64,000 bases of DNA from positions 806,001 to 870,000 of the forward strand of contig OZ244721.1 in NCBI GenBank assembly GCA_965219235.1. The letters are read 5' to 3'. The translations under genes and the position numbers were made by a program. This document shows positions 1 through 7,956 of this stretch, piece by piece; within the stretch, counting starts at the first letter, position 1, and the number at the start of each line of letters is the position of its first letter. The notes below the pieces were generated by a model that was not told where the DNA came from, did no database searches, and saw nothing but the letters and a program-made list of their open reading frames with translations. Source of the DNA: CBDHCC01 sp965219235 (GTDB lineage: Bacteria > Pseudomonadota > Alphaproteobacteria > Sphingomonadales > Sphingomonadaceae).

Positions 1-540
1 AGCGCCACGATAGGCGCCGAACTTCTTCGGATCGCCCGCCGTCAGGATGGCGTCATTGGCCAAGCCGTCGATCCGCGCGGCCGACTGGAGCTTCTCCTCC
101 GCCTTGATCTGCTGCGACGAGTAGCGGGCCACGCCTTCCAGTTCCTGCCCAAAGCGGCGGTCGAACACCTGGCCCAGCATGGCGCGCTGTCGGTCGTTCC
201 TCGCCTTGCCCAGCATCTCGGAGCGAAGGTCGGTGAAGCCTTGCTCGACCACCGGCCGATATTCCTGAGCGTTGAAGCCTTCTTGCTTATAGAAGGCGTC
301 GTCGTTCGTGTAGAGCAGCCCGCGCACGCGATCGGCCGCTTCATTGTCCAGCTTCTTCGCCGCCGCCGTGTCATAGCTGAGTTGCATTTGCTCCTCGACA
401 TCGGCCGCACTCGCCAATGCCTTGCCAGCCGATTGCAGGCCCTCGCCCAGTCCGTCGCCGAGACGAACCGGCTGGACCGCGCCCACAGGCCGATCGGCCA
501 AGCGGACCGCGTTGCCTTGACTGACGGGGACCTGTGGCAT
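1..540 (-). CDS. Phage internal virion protein, N-terminal part (runs off the left edge)
   Basis: The minus strand is open from an ATG at 540 to the window edge, giving at least 180 residues starting MPQVPVSQGNAVRLADRP. The sequence is hydrophilic, rich in Ala, Gln and charged residues, and predicted mostly helical. In podoviruses the large internal core/ejection protein follows the gp14-like gene, and this gene lies directly downstream (minus strand) of such a gene. I infer that it is the large internal virion protein. No lytic transglycosylase motif is visible in the part present; it may lie beyond the edge. The assignment rests on gene order and style, not on a diagnostic motif. Confidence 0.6.
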   Translation of the reverse strand, partial: MPQVPVSQGNAVRLADRPVGAVQPVRLGDGLGEGLQSAGKALASAADVEEQMQLSYDTAAAKKLDNEAADRVRGLLYTNDDAFYKQEGFNAQEYRPVVEQGFTDLRSEMLGKARNDRQRAMLGQVFDRRFGQELEGVARYSSQQIKAEEKLQSAARIDGLANDAILTAGDPKKFGAYRGA

Positions 541-552
541 TAGCCGGATCCC

Positions 553-783
553 ATGAAGAAAGACGCCTTGATCGTCTGGCTATTCGCGCTGGCCTGTTCG
601 ATGGCGTGGACAGCCTCAGAAGGCCGCGCCGGCGCATATATGCTGGTGGAGGCGCTACCCGCGTCGCTTTTGTTCGCCGCTACAGGATGGGCAACTCTGT
701 GGGGGATAAAGGACCGTGAGCGGCGGCTTGCCACTGCCCTCGCCCTGACCGCGTTTCTCCCGATTGCGTTCGCCATCACCTAG
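553..783 (+). CDS. Small three-helix membrane protein, antisense to the phage virion genes
   Basis: This 76-residue reading frame has a clean membrane-protein pattern: hydrophobic segments at about residues 5-20, 31-50 and 59-76, separated by short charged loops (ASEGRAG, IKDRERR). It fills the only gap in the minus-strand virion module and is encoded on the opposite strand. Its stop overlaps the 3' end of the gp14-like gene by a few bases. Third codon positions are about three-quarters G or C, as in real genes here. No strong ribosome binding site is seen before the ATG. Three hydrophobic segments recall a class I holin or a phage-carried accessory gene, but no family is recognised. Confidence 0.5.
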   Translation: MKKDALIVWLFALACSMAWTASEGRAGAYMLVEALPASLLFAATGWATLWGIKDRERRLATALALTAFLPIAFAIT

Positions 784-1298
784 CCGCCCACCCCGAGATT
801 CGGGGCCTTCCTCAGCTTCGTGTATTGTTGAGCGCCGCCAAGGATCGTGCCGCCAATGTCGAACGCGCCCTTGACCAGCGCCGCCCCCGCCGCCTTCTTT
901 TGAGACCGAGCCTCAGCCTCAAAATTAGCCGCGTTGATCTGAAACCCGCGCGCCTCCCGCGACGTGTTCTCCGCCAGCGTGGCCGAATCCTCTTGCCCAT
1001 ACATGGCCGTATCGCCTACCAGATCGGCCGCAGACCCGAACGATAGGTCGATCCCGTTGGCCGCCAACGCCGCGCGCTGCGCCCCCATCTCCTGCGACAC
1101 CTTTCGGCCTTGCCGCACCTGGTCGACATTGCCCCGCTCCAGCGCGTCGGCGGCAGAACGGTTGGCCTCGTCACGGTTCGCACGGGACTGAGCGGCGGCA
1201 CCCCTCCCTTGGGCATTGGCGACGAGCGCGGAATAGCCCTGCCCGACAGTGGCGACAGCCGTGGCGGCAATCGTCAGAGATACGGGATCGCACATCAT
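780..1298 (-). CDS. Podovirus internal virion protein, gp14-like
   Basis: The 172-residue product begins MMCDPVSLTIAATAVATVGQ, a start typical of the T7 gp14-type internal virion proteins of podoviruses: a short Cys-Asp-Pro N-terminus, one hydrophobic Ala/Gly-rich segment (about residues 5-28), then a long charged helical stretch. Such proteins are part of the ejected core that helps DNA cross the cell envelope. The first ATG overlaps the stop of the upstream gp13-like gene as ATGA, and a second ATG follows at once, so the start could be either. It sits between the gp13-like gene and the larger internal virion gene, the expected podovirus order. Confidence 0.75.
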   Translation of the reverse strand: MMCDPVSLTIAATAVATVGQGYSALVANAQGRGAAAQSRANRDEANRSAADALERGNVDQVRQGRKVSQEMGAQRAALAANGIDLSFGSAADLVGDTAMYGQEDSATLAENTSREARGFQINAANFEAEARSQKKAAGAALVKGAFDIGGTILGGAQQYTKLRKAPNLGVGG

Positions 1299-1753
1299 CC
1301 GGCCTCCATCCGAAAACGTAGGAACGGCACACCACCGACGTCGACCGGATCATCGCCCACGCAGAACCCCCAGCGCCCCAGCAGACGGATAGCCCGCACG
1401 TTCGCAGCCGCCACCATATTCTCCAGCACGGGCAGAGTGCGCGTCATGGCGGCAATCACTTCGGCTCCCTTCACGAGCATGGCGCGACCCTCGCCATAGA
1501 CCGCATCGGTGCCCAGCAGGAACGGACAGCCGACGCCTTCCACCAAGTTGACAGGAACAACGCCCATCATCGCCTCAGGCTTGCCGTCGATCAGCGCGGT
1601 CAGGCTCCACAGTGACTGACGCAGCCCGATCCTCAGCGCCTGCTTCGGATCGTGTCCCACGGCGCGACACTCCAGCACATCGTCCGGGCGCATCCGTCGG
1701 GCGATGCCGCCAATGTGACGCACCTCCGCCGGAACGAGTTCAACGCTCCCCAT
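1295..1753 (-). CDS. Phage gp13-like protein of acetyltransferase (GNAT-like) fold
   Basis: The 152-residue product fits the T7 gp13-like family of phage proteins that resemble N-acetyltransferases: an N-terminal part starting VELVPAEVRHIGGIARRMRPDD, a central strand-helix core, and a C-terminal NVRAIRLLGRWGF element followed by an FLRF strand. The last part is like the GNAT motif in which a residue near the end of a helix precedes the final strand. Its role in virion assembly is not settled in the family. It overlaps the tail-nozzle gene upstream by 14 nt and the gp14-like gene downstream by 4 nt, so these genes are probably co-translated. Confidence 0.7.
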   Translation of the reverse strand: MGSVELVPAEVRHIGGIARRMRPDDVLECRAVGHDPKQALRIGLRQSLWSLTALIDGKPEAMMGVVPVNLVEGVGCPFLLGTDAVYGEGRAMLVKGAEVIAAMTRTLPVLENMVAAANVRAIRLLGRWGFCVGDDPVDVGGVPFLRFRMEAG

Positions 1754-3533
1754 TGGCCTCGATGTAAGCCGCCGTCACAGTCATCGGCAGCGGGTTGTCC
1801 TGGCGCACCACCAGCGTCGTTTCGTAGCGCACGGCCTGTTCCATCTGGACCCGCACAATGCCGTCGAACAGATCGGCCTGAGACCCGAGCGGCTCGTTCT
1901 CTCGAGTGACTACGTCCTCTTGCAGCGCGTCCGTGCGACCGGCCGTCACACCGAGCGACCGCACAAGCGCCAGATGCGCGCGCCCCGTCGTCTGTTTCGT
2001 GCCCTGCGACGCGCCACCCCGCGCCTGGAAGTTGAGCGGCAGCGTCTCAATGAGCGACCGCATGGGCAACCCGATCGTCACCAACCGCGCCGGGTCCGGC
2101 AGCTCAACCGCCCCGTTAACAACTGTCAGCCCCTTGACCACGAACCCATCTGCGAGCGCCCACACCGGCTTGCCTTCGAGATGATCCAACCGATCAAAGC
2201 GGGTCCGCTCCACTCCCGCGTCAATCGTGACGGCGCAGTCCAGAAAGCACGCTTCCGACAGGTCGCGCCACTTCGCCGACGCCATGCGCTCAACGTAGAA
2301 CCTATCCAGCCCACCAATGGTGCGCTGGATCAGCAGATACAGCCGGTCCTCCCCGCCTTCCGGCACGGCGCAGACGGACAACACGAACCCGTCAATCACC
2401 TGTTCGGTCCAGCCCCAGACCTGTTGTTCCTGTTGCCAAGTGAAGGCCAGCAGCGTGCCATCATCGCGCACACACCAGATGATCGACTGAGGCTCCTCCG
2501 CATAGGCCCAGTCCACAATCCGGAACCGCTCAAAGAACTGTGGCGAGAAGATCGACACATCGTTGCTGGTCAGGCCGTCAATCTCGAACGAGAAGCCCAG
2601 GGTCCGAACCTCCGTTCCGATGTTCGGCTGGAAGAACGTCACAGCGTCCAGCAGCAGCGCCTTCAGCTTGGACACGCCACGCCCGTTCTGTCGGCGCACC
2701 TTGGGCGGTGGCGAGGGCGAGATATAATCGTCGTTCGCGCCCACGATTTGAAAAATACTGTCCGAGGTCAGCGCCAGCAGGTTCGCGGCCGGGACGAGCT
2801 GGTTGACCGCATTCACCTTGCCCGACGTCGCCGCCAGTGAGAGCGCATCGTCGGGCTTCAGGGGACGAGCGTGATCCATGTTCTCAAAGTCCGCCGACCT
2901 GGAGCCATAGATGGCGTTCGGACGCTCCCGCGTGCGTCCAAAGAACAATCGTTGCTCAAAGAAGCACACCGCCGAGGGGTAGCGGTTGACCCCGGAGAAC
3001 GGATTGTCCCCAATGATCGGCGCGTCGCTCAGGTCCGGCAGGATATTGTCGTCGGTGAACGTCAGCGCCGACGTCTCCCCGATATATCCCGAGGAGCCGG
3101 TGACGTTCGCCTTGTAGATGCGATAGAGCGTCGCATCCGGCACAGGCGACCACGACACGCTGTTAAAGTTCCGCTTGAGGCCAAGGTCGTTCGTGACCGA
3201 GGACCCGTCCGACGCGCGGCTTTCCTGCCCGGTCAGTTCGTTCACAGCCGCCACGGCGTAGGTCGCGGCTTGCGGGAAGTAAGCTTGCCCGCTGTTCCCT
3301 GCGTCCTGGTTTGGATTGGTGGCTGTGGCGGTAACCCCAGAGGGAGCGGCGATCGTCGGGCCAAACACGAGGTCGGCAAACGCCCACGATGAATGGTCCG
3401 CCCGCGTCAGCTTGCGCGGCGGGTGGTCCAGATGCGCCAGATACATCGTGTCGAACGACTGCGCGTGGTCCATGTCGAACAGGTCCACCGCGTTGTAAGG
3501 CGCCGGCGTGCTGTAGATACGATGCGCGCCCAT
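1740..3533 (-). CDS. Tail nozzle (gp12-like) protein, C-terminal two-thirds of a split gene
   Basis: The 597-residue product starts at MGAHRIYSTPAPYNAVDLF and continues with LAHLDHPPRKLTR, the usual middle of podovirus tail-nozzle proteins. Later features also fit: AVCFFEQRLFFGRTRERPN, a run of beta-strand repeats and IIWCVRDDGTLLAFTW near residues 350-370. In relatives this sequence is continuous with the N-terminal part encoded just upstream. Here the upstream frame ends in TGA and this frame starts in the same five bases, TGATG, one frame back. The tail nozzle forms the end of the tail tube through which DNA leaves the virion. It is unusual to find it in two frames. Confidence 0.8.
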   Translation of the reverse strand: MGAHRIYSTPAPYNAVDLFDMDHAQSFDTMYLAHLDHPPRKLTRADHSSWAFADLVFGPTIAAPSGVTATATNPNQDAGNSGQAYFPQAATYAVAAVNELTGQESRASDGSSVTNDLGLKRNFNSVSWSPVPDATLYRIYKANVTGSSGYIGETSALTFTDDNILPDLSDAPIIGDNPFSGVNRYPSAVCFFEQRLFFGRTRERPNAIYGSRSADFENMDHARPLKPDDALSLAATSGKVNAVNQLVPAANLLALTSDSIFQIVGANDDYISPSPPPKVRRQNGRGVSKLKALLLDAVTFFQPNIGTEVRTLGFSFEIDGLTSNDVSIFSPQFFERFRIVDWAYAEEPQSIIWCVRDDGTLLAFTWQQEQQVWGWTEQVIDGFVLSVCAVPEGGEDRLYLLIQRTIGGLDRFYVERMASAKWRDLSEACFLDCAVTIDAGVERTRFDRLDHLEGKPVWALADGFVVKGLTVVNGAVELPDPARLVTIGLPMRSLIETLPLNFQARGGASQGTKQTTGRAHLALVRSLGVTAGRTDALQEDVVTRENEPLGSQADLFDGIVRVQMEQAVRYETTLVVRQDNPLPMTVTAAYIEANGER

Positions 3534-4186
3534 CAGGGTATTTGATAGTTAGGGCGGTAGCCTCCACCACCAACGCCACCTCCACCACCGGTAGAAGGCG
3601 GCACGGGCGTCGGCGGCGGAGGAGGAACCGGCGGCGGAGGCGGGGGAGGCGGCGGCGCGGGGTCCGTCCTGAGCGTGCCACCACCCGAACCGGCGAACAA
3701 GCCCCACGCGCGGGCATCCACCGGAACGGAGAACCGATCCCCGTCCAGAACCGTAATCGGCAGCGCGCGGCCATTAATCTCCGTCATGCCCTCGACTGCC
3801 AGCGCGAAGAACCTGTCGCCCGTCGCGTAGCCATGGAAAGGAACCGTCACCACGGCAGGGCTTTCGTTCGTGATTGCCGTGATCCGCAGCTCCTCCTCCA
3901 ATATCGCGCCACCCAGAGCCATCGGCGTCATGCGCCCCTGGGTGAACGCCAGCGCATAAGTTTGGTCGATCGAGAACTCGAAGGGCAACAACCGTCCGGG
4001 GCCTTGCAGCTCCGTCACAAAGCGCGTCCCCATACGGTTCGACACCCCGCCCCGCTTCAGGACGACGACGTTCTCGCCCCGCTTGAGGCCGGCGGAATAG
4101 GTGTTGATATCAACCCGAGAGTGCAGCTCCTTTGCCAGCACCCCCTTGGAGAAGTTGACCTGCCCGAGATTCAGCCCCAGCCCCAT
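3533..4186 (-). CDS. Tail nozzle (gp12-like) protein, N-terminal third with poly-Pro/poly-Gly tail
   Basis: The 217-residue product opens with the family signature NFSKGVLAKELHSRVDINTY followed by GLKRGENVVVLKRGGVSNR, as in the first 60 residues of podovirus tail-nozzle proteins. It carries the HGYATGD and EGMTEINGR elements typical of the next domain (about residues 125-150). It then ends in a low-complexity tail of about nine consecutive prolines, a second proline cluster, a TGGGGG-type glycine run and YRPNYQIP. The expected continuation is found in the next frame, which starts in the TGATG overlap. Translational coupling is the simplest way to make both halves; a frameshift is not excluded. 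Confidence 0.8.
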   Translation of the reverse strand: MGLGLNLGQVNFSKGVLAKELHSRVDINTYSAGLKRGENVVVLKRGGVSNRMGTRFVTELQGPGRLLPFEFSIDQTYALAFTQGRMTPMALGGAILEEELRITAITNESPAVVTVPFHGYATGDRFFALAVEGMTEINGRALPITVLDGDRFSVPVDARAWGLFAGSGGGTLRTDPAPPPPPPPPPVPPPPPTPVPPSTGGGGGVGGGGYRPNYQIP

Positions 4187-4542
4187 TGCCGCTCCCCGCC
4201 ATAGATACCGACACCACGCGAAAGGGCGCGGTCGCTGGCGAACTCCAGATCGGTGCGCTTGTTGCGGTTCAGGTCGTCCGCCACCGCGCGCTGCTTCGCC
4301 ATCTCAGCCTGTCGCGCCAGATCGCCTTGTCGAGCGCGGTCGTTCAGCAACGGCATCACGAGGCGCGCCGCCAGTTCCGTTGCCACGGCTCGTCCGAACA
4401 GCGCGGTGAAGCGTTCCGACCCGACATCGTTGCTGACATATTCCAGCGTCGGAGCGGGAAGGCTCGAATACAGAACGCCGCCCGCGATCGTCAGGACTTT
4501 TACTCCAAATACCCAGGGTGTAATAAGTGAGCGGCGCTTCAA
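4171..4542 (-). pseudogene. Tail tube (gp11-like) protein, 3' fragment only
   Basis: About 110 codons at the minus-strand 3' end match the C-terminal region of podovirus tail tubular protein A: LYSSLPAPTLEYVSNDVG, then FTALFGRAVATELAARLVM and a charged helix ending in ERQWGWG. The family is usually near 190-200 residues, so roughly the first half is missing. Homology stops at about 4495-4510. The open frame beyond that, including its only possible start (a TTG at 4542), lies in DNA belonging to a plus-strand DUF4238 gene. I read this as a gene cut at a recombination or integration junction. It overlaps the tail-nozzle start by 16 nt, as intact copies usually do. Confidence 0.75.
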
Positions 4543-5299
4543 CGAGTTTCTGATTGACGAGAACTACCTCGCTACGTTCGAGCCAGCGATTTGTCGTATC
4601 GAGGAGCAGGTTCTACCAACGTATCGAGATGTCGTGGAAAACCGCGGGCTCACAGGGACACTGCAGGAGCGATCAAATTTGGCGTTCCTGATGGCTTTTC
4701 AACTTGTGCGGACGAGAGGGCACCGAGATACCTATAATCAGATGATGGAGGCGGTTCGGGACAAATTCGCCAGATTAGGCACTGAGCCTGGGCCAGAATT
4801 GAAAGACGCCTCTGATGACGAGCTGAAGGTCCAGCACGCAGACTTCATGCGAACTGGCCTCCTCGAACTGACCGAGGCTATCGCGACGAAGGACCTTATC
4901 CTCAGCGAAGCCTCCCCAGACCGATATTTCTATCTGGCCGACAACCCGGTGGTCCTCAATCAATCTTTGGGTAAGAAGAATAGTTTTTGGGGCATTGGGC
5001 TGAACACTGCTGGTGTAGAGGTGTATCTGCCGTTGACGAAAGATTTGATGCTATGCGCTTGGTGTCCAACAATTCGTCAGCACCTTGAGGAAAACAGTCG
5101 ACGGCTTAAACATCAAATCAATGAGTTCGTTGTTGGACTAGTAATGCGAGGTGAGGCAGGCAGTCAGGCGATCAGACTTGCGATAGAGCGTTGGCGGGAA
5201 GATAGAAGCCAACCTGGTTGGCTGGTTGATCGAATTAGCGCAGGCTTGCCTGTGAACAGCCAAGACACGAATACGGATTTTATAACAACTTGCAGATGA
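4523..5299 (+). pseudogene. DUF4238 family protein, 5'-truncated
   Basis: From about codon ISERRF at 4523 to the stop at 5299 the frame encodes about 258 residues that look like DUF4238: LATFEPAICRIEEQVLP, RSNLAFLMAFQLVRTRG, then FYLADNPVVLNQ and VYLPLTKDLMLCAW. Intact members begin with an HFVPQ-type motif and about 50-60 more residues, which are absent. The open frame upstream of 4523 is antisense phage DNA. Base composition is near 50 percent GC, well below the host average, which points to acquired DNA. The molecular function of the family is unknown; members are frequent in accessory islands. Whether any product is made is doubtful because no start or ribosome site is visible. Confidence 0.65.
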
Positions 5300-5500
5300 A
5301 TAGTGCCCGGATGTTTGTAATCTGTCCACACGCCGATTTCACTGTTGCAAAGCGCTTTGTAAAAGAGAGACCTGGACACGTGGGGCGACAACTCAGAACA
5401 AGTTAGGGTGTTTAACTCATCACGTTCGCCGGTTTGCTTTTCCAAAAGCCGCCTGTACGCTCTCCATCCGGTCCAGGCCACTCGCCATCCCGGAGCCCCA

Positions 5501-5522
5501 GGATCGGGCGGCCACCCGATCC
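5501..5522. terminator. Perfect hairpin, possible terminator after the DUF4238 fragment
   Basis: GGATCGGG and CCCGATCC form an 8-bp perfect stem with a 6-base loop, followed by a C/T-rich stretch (CTTCCCCTTCC). There is no proper run of T, so terminator function is only possible. Confidence 0.3.
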
Positions 5523-5795
5523 TTCCCCTTCCTGCGGAGAGGGCGGCGATGGAGAAGTCGGGCCGGGTGGGCGGCTCTAGGTTCTGCGCGCCGGGCGGCA
5601 CCTCTCCACTCCGAGTTCGAGGCGGGCGCGGCAAAGGGGGTTGACTGTGAGGCTCCCGCGCGCACGCGACGCGACGCCGATGGAGCCGGTTCCGACCCTG
5701 TGCACCGTGCCGGAGCGGGTGTGCAGGATCGGAATCAGCCAGTCGTGACATCTTGCAACCCACCGATATCGGCGACCAACACGGACGAAGCCTCA

Positions 5796-5847
5796 TGTGA
5801 GATTGGTTCGCATTAGCGGTTGACGTTGCAAGTGACTCTCAATAGCA
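5796..5847 (+). promoter_or_regulatory. Likely Fur-regulated promoter of the siderophore receptor gene
   Basis: TGTGAGATTGGTTCGCATTA at 5796-5815 resembles the Fur dyad (TGAGAAT-x-ATTCTCA) with several matches in each half. A second related segment, TTGCAAGTGACTCTCAATAG, occupies 5826-5845. Between and across them are a -35-like TTGACG (5819-5824) and a weak -10-like AATAGC (about 5841-5846). Binding at either site would block the promoter, which fits iron repression of the receptor. This is a pattern match by eye. Confidence 0.45.
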
Positions 5848-5874
5848 GCGCATCTCCAGCCAGGGAGTTGTGCG

Positions 5875-7953
5875 ATGCGTCACCTTTGCAAGAGTTCAGT
5901 CGCGGCGATCGCGATCGGTCTGGTGGCGTCGCCCGCCTTGGCGGACGACGATCCCAACTCGATCGTCGTCACCGGCCGGCGCGGGCAATCCGACACCGGC
6001 AGCAAGACGGGGACGCACCTCCACGACGTGCCCGCGGCCGTGGTCGTCATCCCGCGCGAGGTGCTGGAGGAGCAGGACGTGCGGACGCTCGACGACGCGC
6101 TGCGCAACGCCAGCTCCGTCACGCGCGTGTTCGGCGGCGGCTATGGCCTGTCCGACAACTACCTCATCCGTGGCCTGCCGATGCGGTTCCTGCGCGACGG
6201 CCTGCCGGACGGTCCGACTTTCGTGGGCTATCGCCGCACGTTGGCCGACGTGGCCTCGATCGAGGTGCTGAAAGGCCCGGGCTCCGCCCTCTACGGCCGC
6301 GCGGAGGCCGGCGGATCGGTCAACATCGCCACGCTCGCCCCGCTCGACCGGTTCGGCGCGCGGGGCGAGGCGAGCGTCGGCCGCTTCGACAGCGTTGCGC
6401 TCACCGGCGACGTGACCGGCCCCTTGAGCGCCGGCGTGGCGGCCCGGTTGATCGGTAACCACGAGCAATCGGACGGCTATCGCGGGCTCGAACGCCGCTT
6501 CACCGATGTGCTGCCGACCGTGTCGGCCGATCTCGGCGGCCACCGGCTGACGCTCGACTACGACCATCGCGACCAGCGGCTCGTGGTCGACAATTACGGC
6601 ATCCCGTTCACCGTGGATCGCACGCTCGCGCCGGTGGACCGGGAGGCACGCTTCTACAGCCCCTTCAACCGGGTCGAGCAGACGATCGACCGGGTGACGC
6701 TCTCCGACACGGCCCGGGTCCACCCCGCCGTGCGCCTGCGCGCGGCGCTCTCCTACGACCGGCGCGACGTGTCGATCACCCGCAACGCGGGCGGCAACGT
6801 CGTCAACGCGGCCGGCGCCATGACCGGGCGCAACGGCCGCACCCAGTCGGACGAGGCGGACTACTGGACCGGGCAGTTCGAGGCGGTGGTGACGGGCCGG
6901 ACCGGCGCGCTCGGCCACACGCTCCTGCTGGGCGCGGAGTACGCCGACCATGAGGTGGACACACGGCGAATGAACCACGCTCTGCCCGACGTGCTCATCG
7001 CCGAGGGGACCGCGCGTGCGCCGGAGGACGGCTTCGGCGCCACGACGCTCGCCTTCGATCGCAACATCCGCTCGCAGACCCTCTCGCTCTACGGGCAGGA
7101 TCAGGTGGCGCTGGGTACGACGGTCAAGCTGCGCGCCGGCCTCCGCTACGACGCGGTCAAGCTGGTGGACGAAGGGCTGCAGGGCACCGGCCGGCGGCGG
7201 ATCGCCGGCTCTCCCGACCTTCTCAGCTATCAGGCGGGCGCGGTGTGGCGGCCGACGGCGTGGCTGTCGCTCTATGGCGGCTATGCCCACGGAGAGTTCG
7301 TCAGCGTGCAGACGGAGTCGCAGAGCCTCTCGCCGGTCCCGGAAACGAGCGGCCAGGTGGAGGCCGGCTTCAAGACCGAGCTCCTGGACGGGCGGCTGAA
7401 CGCCAACCTGGCCGTGTTCGAGACGCGCAGGGACGATTACTTCATCACCCTGGTGCCCGGCGGCGACCCGGTGCAGCAGGGCCGTCAGCGGTCGCGCGGC
7501 GTGGAGCTCGACGTGCTCGGGACCCCCATTCCGGGTCTCAGCGTCATCGGCAACGGGGCCTATGTCGATGCCCGGAACCGCTCGGCCGCTCTGTCCAGCG
7601 TGACGGGGATTGCCAGCAACCAGCCCGTGGACGGCAACCGTCTGCCCTCCACCCCACGCTGGTCCGGCTCGGCCTGGGCGGCGTACGAGGTGCAGGACGG
7701 CGCACTGAAGGGGCTCAGCTTGGGCGGTGGGTTGTTCTACAAGGGTGCGGTGTTCGTCGACCAATTGGAGCTCTTGCGCGTGCCCGACTATCTGATCGCG
7801 CGCGCGGCGATCGGCTATCGGGTCGGGCCGGTGCAGGCGCAGGTGACGGTCGAGAACCTGACCGACGCGGACTATTTCTCGGTGCCCACCTTCGTCGGGG
7901 CGCTGCCGGGCGAGCCGCGCTCGGTAAAGCTGACGCTGCGGGCGGGCTTCTGA
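5875..7953 (+). CDS. TonB-dependent siderophore receptor
   Basis: The 692-residue product has a signal peptide ending near ASPALA (residues 17-22). It is followed by a TonB-box-like segment (NSIVVTG), a plug domain (about 45-160) with the YLIRGLPM and IEVLKGPGSALYGRAEAGG motifs, and a 22-strand-type barrel ending in the typical aromatic residue (RAGF). The length is normal for outer-membrane ferric-siderophore receptors of the FhuA/FecA kind. The substrate cannot be read from sequence. A GGGAG ribosome site precedes the ATG. The PepSY-type gene follows after 3 nt, so the two form an operon. Fur-like sites upstream suggest iron control. Confidence 0.9.
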   Translation: MRHLCKSSVAAIAIGLVASPALADDDPNSIVVTGRRGQSDTGSKTGTHLHDVPAAVVVIPREVLEEQDVRTLDDALRNASSVTRVFGGGYGLSDNYLIRGLPMRFLRDGLPDGPTFVGYRRTLADVASIEVLKGPGSALYGRAEAGGSVNIATLAPLDRFGARGEASVGRFDSVALTGDVTGPLSAGVAARLIGNHEQSDGYRGLERRFTDVLPTVSADLGGHRLTLDYDHRDQRLVVDNYGIPFTVDRTLAPVDREARFYSPFNRVEQTIDRVTLSDTARVHPAVRLRAALSYDRRDVSITRNAGGNVVNAAGAMTGRNGRTQSDEADYWTGQFEAVVTGRTGALGHTLLLGAEYADHEVDTRRMNHALPDVLIAEGTARAPEDGFGATTLAFDRNIRSQTLSLYGQDQVALGTTVKLRAGLRYDAVKLVDEGLQGTGRRRIAGSPDLLSYQAGAVWRPTAWLSLYGGYAHGEFVSVQTESQSLSPVPETSGQVEAGFKTELLDGRLNANLAVFETRRDDYFITLVPGGDPVQQGRQRSRGVELDVLGTPIPGLSVIGNGAYVDARNRSAALSSVTGIASNQPVDGNRLPSTPRWSGSAWAAYEVQDGALKGLSLGGGLFYKGAVFVDQLELLRVPDYLIARAAIGYRVGPVQAQVTVENLTDADYFSVPTFVGALPGEPRSVKLTLRAGF

Positions 7954-7956
7954 TCC

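Larger units (their letters stand above)
5300..5874. other. 575-bp intergenic spacer
   Basis: No convincing gene is seen. Composition rises from about 50 percent GC near the DUF4238 end to host level by 5450, so a boundary between acquired and core DNA lies here. It holds a perfect hairpin at 5501-5522 and, near the right end, Fur-like sites and a promoter for the TonB receptor. Confidence 0.6.

Noticed and set aside
3530..3550. Classical X XXY YYZ slippery site at the split nozzle gene
   Set aside because: The bases before TGATG (CAAATACCC) do not fit a heptamer in the required frame, so reinitiation is the simpler explanation.
5164..5796. Minus-strand 210-codon frame over the 575-bp spacer
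   Set aside because: It lies partly antisense to the DUF4238 fragment; no signal of coding in its translation.
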